DNA from: Kaistella carnis
GTDB lineage: Bacteria > Bacteroidota > Bacteroidia > Flavobacteriales > Weeksellaceae
Assembly: GCF_003860585.1 (NCBI RefSeq)
Contig: NZ_CP034159.1
Coordinates: 310,001-374,000, forward strand
Length of the DNA: 64,000 nt
Direction of reading: 5' to 3'
In this document: positions 59,516 to 64,000 of the stretch, in pieces
Layout of the letters: every line of letters starts with the position of its first letter
Position numbering within the stretch: position 1 is the first letter of the stretch
Notes under the pieces: generated by a model
What the model was told of the DNA's origin: nothing
The model's input: the letters and a program-made list of their open reading frames with translations, nothing else
Databases searched by the model: none
Program-made: the position numbers and the translations under genes

Positions 59516-61843
59516 ATGGAGTATTTAAAAGGATTGAATGAACCGCAATATGAAGCTGTAACTACCCTGGAAGGACCACTGATGGTTCTTGCCGGTGCCG
59601 GTTCCGGTAAAACTCGTGTGCTCACAATGCGTATCGCACATTTGATTATCAATTTGGTGGATCCTTTTAATATTCTGGCTTTGACCTTTACCAATAAAGC
59701 CGCCAAAGAAATGAAAGAGCGTATTGCAAAAGTCGTCGGACAAAGTGAAGCCCGATCTCTTTGGATGGGAACATTTCACTCCGTTTTTGCGCGAATTCTA
59801 CGTTCTGAAGCGCATTATCTCGGGTATCCGTCCAATTTCACAATTTACGATTCTCAGGATTCTTTAAATGTCATTAGAAAGGTCATTAAAGAACTGAATA
59901 TCGACGGGGATTTGTACAAACCCAAAAAAGTTCAGGCCCGAATTTCTTCCTATAAAAATAATCTGATCACGGTAAAAGCCTATTTCAATAATCCCGAACT
60001 GCTTGAAGCGGATGAGCGTGCCAATATGAAACATATCGGAGCGATTTATCAGAAATATGTGGATGTCTGTTTCCGAAACGGTGCTATGGATTTTGATGAT
60101 TTGCTTTTAAGAACCAATGAATTATTAACGAGATTCCCGGAAGTTCTTGCAAAGTATCAGGATCGCTTCCGTTATATTTTGGTTGATGAGTATCAGGATA
60201 CGAATCACTCACAGTATTTAATTGTAAAAGCCCTGGCTTCAAAATTTGAAAATATCTGTGTAGTAGGAGATGATGCGCAATCTATTTACTCTTTCCGGGG
60301 TGCAAATATTTACAATATTTTAAATTTCAAAAAAGATTATCCGGAGGCGGTGACGGTCTCTTTGGAACAGAATTATCGGTCTACTCAAAATATCGTGAAT
60401 GCCGCAAATGTTGTCATTTCAAAAAACGTGCAACAGTTTAAGAAAAATGTCTTCAGTGATAATGAAGAAGGGGAGAAGATTAAAGTTTACCGCGCTTTAT
60501 CTGATGCCGACGAAGCCAATTTTGTCGCGTCTAATATTTGGGAACAGCATAATTCATTACAGAGAAAATTTACGGATTTTGCCATTTTATACCGAACAAA
60601 TTCTCAAACACGGGCCTTTGAGGATGCTTTAAGAAGAAAGAATATTCCTTATCGTGTCTTTGGTGGCTTATCCTTTTACCAAAGAAAGGAAGTAAAAGAT
60701 CTTGTGGGTTATCTTCGTCTTTTAATTAATGAAAGTGATTCTGAAGCTTTATCAAGAATTATCAATTATCCGGCAAGAGGTATTGGAGAAACCACCCAAA
60801 ATAAACTAATTGTTTTTGCGGACAGTCAAAATATTACAGTGAGTCAGGTTCTGGATAATCTGGGCTTTTATGCACCAAATTTGGGTTTAAATAACGGAAT
60901 TCTAACGAAGCTTTCCGATTTTTGGTCCATGATCAAAGCTTTTCAGGTCATGCTAAAAACTGAAAATGCGTACAATGTAGCGATGGAAGTTGCGAAACGA
61001 ACCGGCATGATTAAATTTCTGAAAGATGATCAGACCCCGGAAGGAATTTCACGGGTTGAAAACGTACAGGAATTGATGAACTCCATGCAAGGTTTTATAG
61101 AGGAACAGCAACAGCTGGATGATGGCGATCCGTCTTTGGCCAACTTCCTGGAGAATATTGCGCTTTCGGCTGATACGCAAACTGATAAAAATGATGATAC
61201 CGATAAAGTTTCATTAATGACCATTCACCTTTCAAAAGGACTCGAATTTCCTGTAGTTCATGTTGTTGGTCTGGAAGAAAATTTATTCCCGAGCTTTATG
61301 AGTTCATCTACGCGGGAGGAATTAGAGGAAGAACGCCGTTTGTTCTATGTGGCTTTAACCCGCGCGGAAAAAGAAGCATATTTTACGTATGCTATTTCGC
61401 GTTTTCAGTGGGGGAAAATCACGGATGCAGAACCTTCTAGGTTTTTAAGTGAGGTCGATTCCCAATATTTAGAATTCATCAATCCGGCTACAGAAAGCCG
61501 TTTCGTAAATCACTCCGGTTTAAAATCAAATATATTTGATGATGAACCTGCTGAACCAAGATTCTTTAAAAAGAAAGATCCGAAGAAAACCATTCAAAGA
61601 GATGAGCCGCTTCCTATCCCGCAAAATTTAAAACCTGTTGCTACTGCGAGAATTATTAATCCAAGTGGAAATTCGTCTCAGGATATCGAAGTGGGAGATC
61701 GCGTGCGTCATGACCGTTTCGGCGTTGGAGAAGTCATATTCCTGGACGGAACTGATCCGCAGAACATCAAAGCGAAGGTGAAATTTCAGCATGAAGGTGA
61801 AAAGAATTTGATCCTGAAGTTTGCGAAACTGACCAAGATTTAA
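59516..61843 (+). CDS. UvrD/PcrA-type DNA helicase
   Basis: 775 aa from ATG 59516 (MEYLKGLNEPQYEAV); an ATG two codons upstream is also possible. SF1A helicase motifs: LAGAGSGKTRVLTMRIAHLI (Walker A, about 24-43), LALTFTNKAAKEMKERI, LVDEYQDTNHSQ (Walker B), VGDDAQSIYSFRGA, QNYRSTQNIV, SLMTIHLSKGLEFPVVHVVG and VALTRAEK. The C-terminal region ends with a Tudor-like DRVRHDRFGVGEVIFLDG segment, as in PcrA, which binds RNA polymerase. It unwinds DNA 3' to 5' in excision repair and at collided forks. Confidence 0.96.
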   Translation: MEYLKGLNEPQYEAVTTLEGPLMVLAGAGSGKTRVLTMRIAHLIINLVDPFNILALTFTNKAAKEMKERIAKVVGQSEARSLWMGTFHSVFARILRSEAHYLGYPSNFTIYDSQDSLNVIRKVIKELNIDGDLYKPKKVQARISSYKNNLITVKAYFNNPELLEADERANMKHIGAIYQKYVDVCFRNGAMDFDDLLLRTNELLTRFPEVLAKYQDRFRYILVDEYQDTNHSQYLIVKALASKFENICVVGDDAQSIYSFRGANIYNILNFKKDYPEAVTVSLEQNYRSTQNIVNAANVVISKNVQQFKKNVFSDNEEGEKIKVYRALSDADEANFVASNIWEQHNSLQRKFTDFAILYRTNSQTRAFEDALRRKNIPYRVFGGLSFYQRKEVKDLVGYLRLLINESDSEALSRIINYPARGIGETTQNKLIVFADSQNITVSQVLDNLGFYAPNLGLNNGILTKLSDFWSMIKAFQVMLKTENAYNVAMEVAKRTGMIKFLKDDQTPEGISRVENVQELMNSMQGFIEEQQQLDDGDPSLANFLENIALSADTQTDKNDDTDKVSLMTIHLSKGLEFPVVHVVGLEENLFPSFMSSSTREELEEERRLFYVALTRAEKEAYFTYAISRFQWGKITDAEPSRFLSEVDSQYLEFINPATESRFVNHSGLKSNIFDDEPAEPRFFKKKDPKKTIQRDEPLPIPQNLKPVATARIINPSGNSSQDIEVGDRVRHDRFGVGEVIFLDGTDPQNIKAKVKFQHEGEKNLILKFAKLTKI

Positions 61844-61930
61844 ATTTCCGAAATATTTTAAAACAAACTAAAATATTAAGCTTCGATGATTATTCATCGA
61901 GGTATATTTATGACGGAAAATTTAAAATAC

Positions 61931-62314
61931 TTATTTCACCAACTCATCAAACAACCGGTCAAAAGTTGCATCCAGATCTTTTGTTTTCCCAGGATGGGGT
62001 CGCGATGTTTGAATTACAGAACTTCGAACTGCCGTTAACCAACGAAACCGTTCCGGAATTTCCAGCACAGCAATCGGTCCGCCTTCTTTCTGGCCATTTG
62101 CTACATTTTTAAAATTCTCCAGATTTTGAGCGATATCTTCGTAATCGAGTTTGCTTTTCATAGACTGAAATTTTTCGTTACAAAGATGAAACTCAAAACG
62201 GATATATTTTTCCCTTTTCGAAAACATAATAAGTCCGATATTGAAGAATTCTTCTCTTTCGACCTTTGGAACAAGGCGAATCACCGCGTATTCGTAAATT
62301 TTATCCTCTTGCAT
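61931..62314 (-). CDS. DUF3037 family protein
   Basis: 127 aa. YEYAVIRLVPKVEREEFFNI (about 7-26) and GLIMFSKREKYIRFEFHLCN are the DUF3037 signature. Its N-terminus overlaps the 3' end of the HipA-like kinase gene by 14 bases, so the two are translationally coupled. The pair is conserved in many bacteria; the function is unknown, perhaps regulation of the kinase. Confidence 0.85.
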   Translation of the reverse strand: MQEDKIYEYAVIRLVPKVEREEFFNIGLIMFSKREKYIRFEFHLCNEKFQSMKSKLDYEDIAQNLENFKNVANGQKEGGPIAVLEIPERFRWLTAVRSSVIQTSRPHPGKTKDLDATFDRLFDELVK

Positions 62315-63083
62315 TTTGAGCTTCTTTTACAAAGTTAACAGAATGATCGCGGCGTGTTTTCAGGAAATTGAAATACACCTCTTTAATTTGCTCCGGAGAA
62401 TCGTCGGTATCGTTCCAGTTAAGCCATTCCAACGGAATCATTTCAACTATTTTTTTTAGAATTTCATCATTCAGAACGGTTTTTGCAAACTGATCTGCTT
62501 CGTGGAGCATTGTGGCTTGGGAAAGCAAAACGTGGTCTTTTATATAAGAAAATGGACTTAAAGCATGTTTATCAAAATTCATCCAGGAATGGTGGAAATA
62601 TAAAGATGCACCATTGTCAATGAGCCACAATTCCTTCTTCCACATGAGAAGATTGGTGTTCTTAAAAGTACGGTCGATATTGGTAATATAACCATCTAAC
62701 CAAACAATTTTTGAAGCCAAAAGTGGATCAACTTTAACAGAGGGATCGTACGCAATTGCACCGGATAAAAAGTGGAGTCCTAAATTAAGACCTTCAGAAA
62801 ACTTCAGTAGATCCTGAATTTCTTCATCAGCTTCTGTTCTGCCGAAATCGACATCCAGATTAGCGAAAACCAACTCCGGAATTGGCAATTCTAAAACCTT
62901 TGCGATCAGTCCACCTAAAAGTTCTGAAATCAACATTTTCACACCGTGACCTGCGCCTCGAAATTTTAAAACATATTTAAAATCATCGTCGGCTTCTGCA
63001 AGCGCAGGCAAAGAACCGCCTTCTCTTAAGGGCAGAATATACCGCATGACCGTAACTGTTCGAAGTGATAAATCTTGATCCAT
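62301..63083 (-). CDS. HipA-like kinase-domain protein
   Basis: 260 aa from ATG 63083 (MDQDLSLRTVTVMRYILPLR); five upstream codons contain the promoter box. The shorter HipA-type kinase: KYVLKFRGAGHGVKMLISEL (ATP-site Lys), WLDGYITNIDRTFKNTNLLM (catalytic D-x-x-x-x-N-like loop, about 145-164) and LWLIDNGASLYFHH (metal-binding Asp, DFG-like). HipB-like antitoxin genes are absent; instead DUF3037 follows. It phosphorylates an unknown substrate in the cytosol. Confidence 0.82.
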   Translation of the reverse strand: MDQDLSLRTVTVMRYILPLREGGSLPALAEADDDFKYVLKFRGAGHGVKMLISELLGGLIAKVLELPIPELVFANLDVDFGRTEADEEIQDLLKFSEGLNLGLHFLSGAIAYDPSVKVDPLLASKIVWLDGYITNIDRTFKNTNLLMWKKELWLIDNGASLYFHHSWMNFDKHALSPFSYIKDHVLLSQATMLHEADQFAKTVLNDEILKKIVEMIPLEWLNWNDTDDSPEQIKEVYFNFLKTRRDHSVNFVKEAQNARG

Positions 63084-63087
63084 ATTG

Positions 63088-63095
63088 CAAAAATA
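63088..63095 (-). promoter_or_regulatory. -7 promoter box abutting the HipA-like start codon
   Basis: TATTTTTG on the minus strand, then CAAT and ATG at 63083; predicted leaderless, like 3224, 22630 and 56539. Confidence 0.45.
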
Positions 63096-63156
63096 CATAA
63101 AAATTTAGGTGATAATTTGATAAGGTGTTGATTTGATAATTAATACTTTTAATTTG

Positions 63157-63191
63157 ATCAAATATCAAATATCAAATATCAACCATCAAAC
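63157..63191. repeat. Short tandem repeat, 7-bp unit
   Basis: Five units of ATCAAAT (the last two vary: ATCAACC, ATCAAAC) between rlmH and the HipA-like gene, close to the rlmH stop. Likely slippage-prone; no function seen. Confidence 0.6.
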
Positions 63192-63195
63192 AAAT

Positions 63196-63669
63196 TTAAT
63201 CATTGTGATAGGGTTTTCCCTGCAAGATTTGGTCTGAGCGATAAATCTGTTCAATAAAAAATAAACGAATCATTTGATGGGTAAAAGTCATTTTTGAAAG
63301 AGACATTTTTTCATTGGCTCTTTCATATATTTCATCTGAAAAACCATAAGCGCCCCCAATAATAAAAGAAACTCTTTTAACCGAACTGCTCATCCAGTTT
63401 TCAATTTTATGGGCAAATTCGCGGCTGGTAAACTGTTTTCCTTTTTCATCCATTAAAACAACAGTGTCAGAATTATCGATGTGATTCAGAAATAACTTTC
63501 CTTCCTCTTTTTTCAATAAATCTGGACTTAGGTTTTTAGCATTTTTAACATCCGGAATTTCGATGATTTCAAAATTCCAGTATTTAGGAAGTCGTTTTTG
63601 ATAATAAGTAATAAGATTTGTAATTCCCTTATCATCGGTTTTGCCCATACAGACTAAATTAATTCGCAT
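63196..63669 (-). CDS. rlmH: 23S rRNA (pseudouridine1915-N3)-methyltransferase
   Basis: 157 aa, standard length. SPOUT fold: MRINLVCMGKTDDKGITNLI, VVLMDEKGKQFTSREFAHKI, then the knot VSFIIGGAYGFSDEIYERAN and the tail MTFTHQMIRLFFIEQIYRSDQI-type helix ending GKPYHN. It methylates pseudouridine 1915 of helix 69 in 70S ribosomes. A TATATTTG box (63694-63687) is its promoter; it overlaps the divergent YihY promoter region. Confidence 0.97.
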   Translation of the reverse strand: MRINLVCMGKTDDKGITNLITYYQKRLPKYWNFEIIEIPDVKNAKNLSPDLLKKEEGKLFLNHIDNSDTVVLMDEKGKQFTSREFAHKIENWMSSSVKRVSFIIGGAYGFSDEIYERANEKMSLSKMTFTHQMIRLFFIEQIYRSDQILQGKPYHND

Positions 63670-63673
63670 TTCT

Positions 63674-63694
63674 TATCTTTGTTTTGCAAATATA
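63674..63694. promoter_or_regulatory. Divergent promoters of rlmH and the YihY-family gene
   Basis: TATCTTTG on the plus strand (63674-63681, for YihY) and TATATTTG on the minus strand (63694-63687, for rlmH), 5 bases apart. RNA polymerase cannot occupy both at once. Confidence 0.45.
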
Positions 63695-63699
63695 AATTA

Positions 63700-64000
63700 A
63701 TGGGTATTAAAACTCCTCAATTCATCATCAAAATAAAAGATTTTCTGGATAAGATTCATATTCCTTTTTTAGGAATTTCTCTTTGGAAAATGTTTGAAGT
63801 TTATGGACAAGGCGTTTTCAAAATGCAGATTGGCCGCAGCGCAGCCAGCATTTCCTGGAGTTTTTTCCTAAGTCTTTTCCCTTTTGTTCTGTTCCTCTTA
63901 TCGCTTCTTCCGTACCTGCCACATTACGATAAACTGCAGTTTTACATCTTCGAGGTGCTCATGTACAATATTTTCCCGTCTCATATACAAAAAGATGTTA
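63700..64000 (+). CDS. YihY/BrkB-family inner-membrane protein, cut by the window end
   Basis: The first 100 codons only (the gene runs past the window edge). MGIKTPQFIIKIKDFLDKIH, then GRSAASISWSFFLSLFPFVL, the typical first helix of YihY/virulence factor BrkB proteins (formerly misnamed RNase BN). It probably works as a transporter or scramblase-like membrane protein of unknown substrate. Confidence 0.85.
   Translation, partial: MGIKTPQFIIKIKDFLDKIHIPFLGISLWKMFEVYGQGVFKMQIGRSAASISWSFFLSLFPFVLFLLSLLPYLPHYDKLQFYIFEVLMYNIFPSHIQKDV

Noticed and set aside
63157..63191. CRISPR-like or iteron array
   Set aside because: Only five 7-bp units without spacers; no replication gene nearby.

Overview
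The window is AT-rich chromosomal DNA from a member of the Flavobacteriia (Bacteroidota), most likely a Chryseobacterium/Kaistella-like Weeksellaceae. Four proteins end in a type IX secretion (T9SS) sorting domain (xxYPNP ... GxYxxK). Promoters carry the Bacteroidota -7 box TAnnTTTG, and ribosome binding sites are weak. The species call is an inference from protein style only.

Layout. 1-9.9 kb is core genome: a four-repeat helix-hairpin-helix protein, a MerR regulator, a DEAD-box helicase with a DbpA-like tail, a T9SS protein, ribosomal protein S1, a fungalysin-type secreted metalloprotease and ribosomal protein L19. 10-17.6 kb holds the two CoA-transferase subunits (scoA, scoB). They are separated by the first IS1182-family copy and by a block of reverse-strand genes (unknown protein, membrane protein, flavin amine oxidase with no visible start codon, ABC exporter). 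17.9-26.2 kb has a dienelactone hydrolase-like protein, a cupin, a cobalamin riboswitch in front of a T9SS leucine-rich-repeat protein, an NhaC antiporter/HAD pair, holA, trxB, crcB and tRNA-Ser(UGA).

26.4-37.9 kb is an accessory/defence region beginning just after tRNA-Ser: a PLD-type nuclease, an RlpA-like lipoprotein, and a type I restriction-modification locus. That locus is hsdR, two small genes (one GIY-YIG-like), hsdM and hsdS, with the stump of a different hsdR in front. Next comes a three-gene unit that looks like a toxin-antitoxin-chaperone (TAC) module: a toxin gene with a frameshift, an XRE antitoxin with a C-terminal extension, and a SecB-like chaperone. An unknown gene and a second, nearly identical IS1182 copy follow. 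The IS abuts a BCCT transporter gene that lacks its 3' third or more.

38-64 kb returns to core and conserved functions: a cold-shock-domain protein, an envelope operon of lipoproteins and TPR protein (one gene frameshifted), an FMN split-barrel protein, a stand-alone MnmA C-terminal-domain protein upstream of a secreted endonuclease I, a stress/transport cluster (USP, GNAT, PLP racemase, AraC, APC permease, MscS), pepD, recR, two glycosyltransferases, secG, a UvrD/PcrA helicase, a DUF3037/HipA-like pair, rlmH, and the start of a YihY-family gene cut by the window edge.

The most interesting points are the B12-riboswitch-controlled T9SS LRR protein, the TAC-like module with its palindromic operator, the small genes inside the hsd operon, the MnmA tail protein, four genes whose TAnnTTTG box lies exactly 4 nt before ATG (predicted leaderless mRNAs), and several GC-rich or inverted-repeat intergenic elements. 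Two genes without a canonical start and two single-base frameshifts indicate either real decay or base-level sequence errors; the raw reads would decide.
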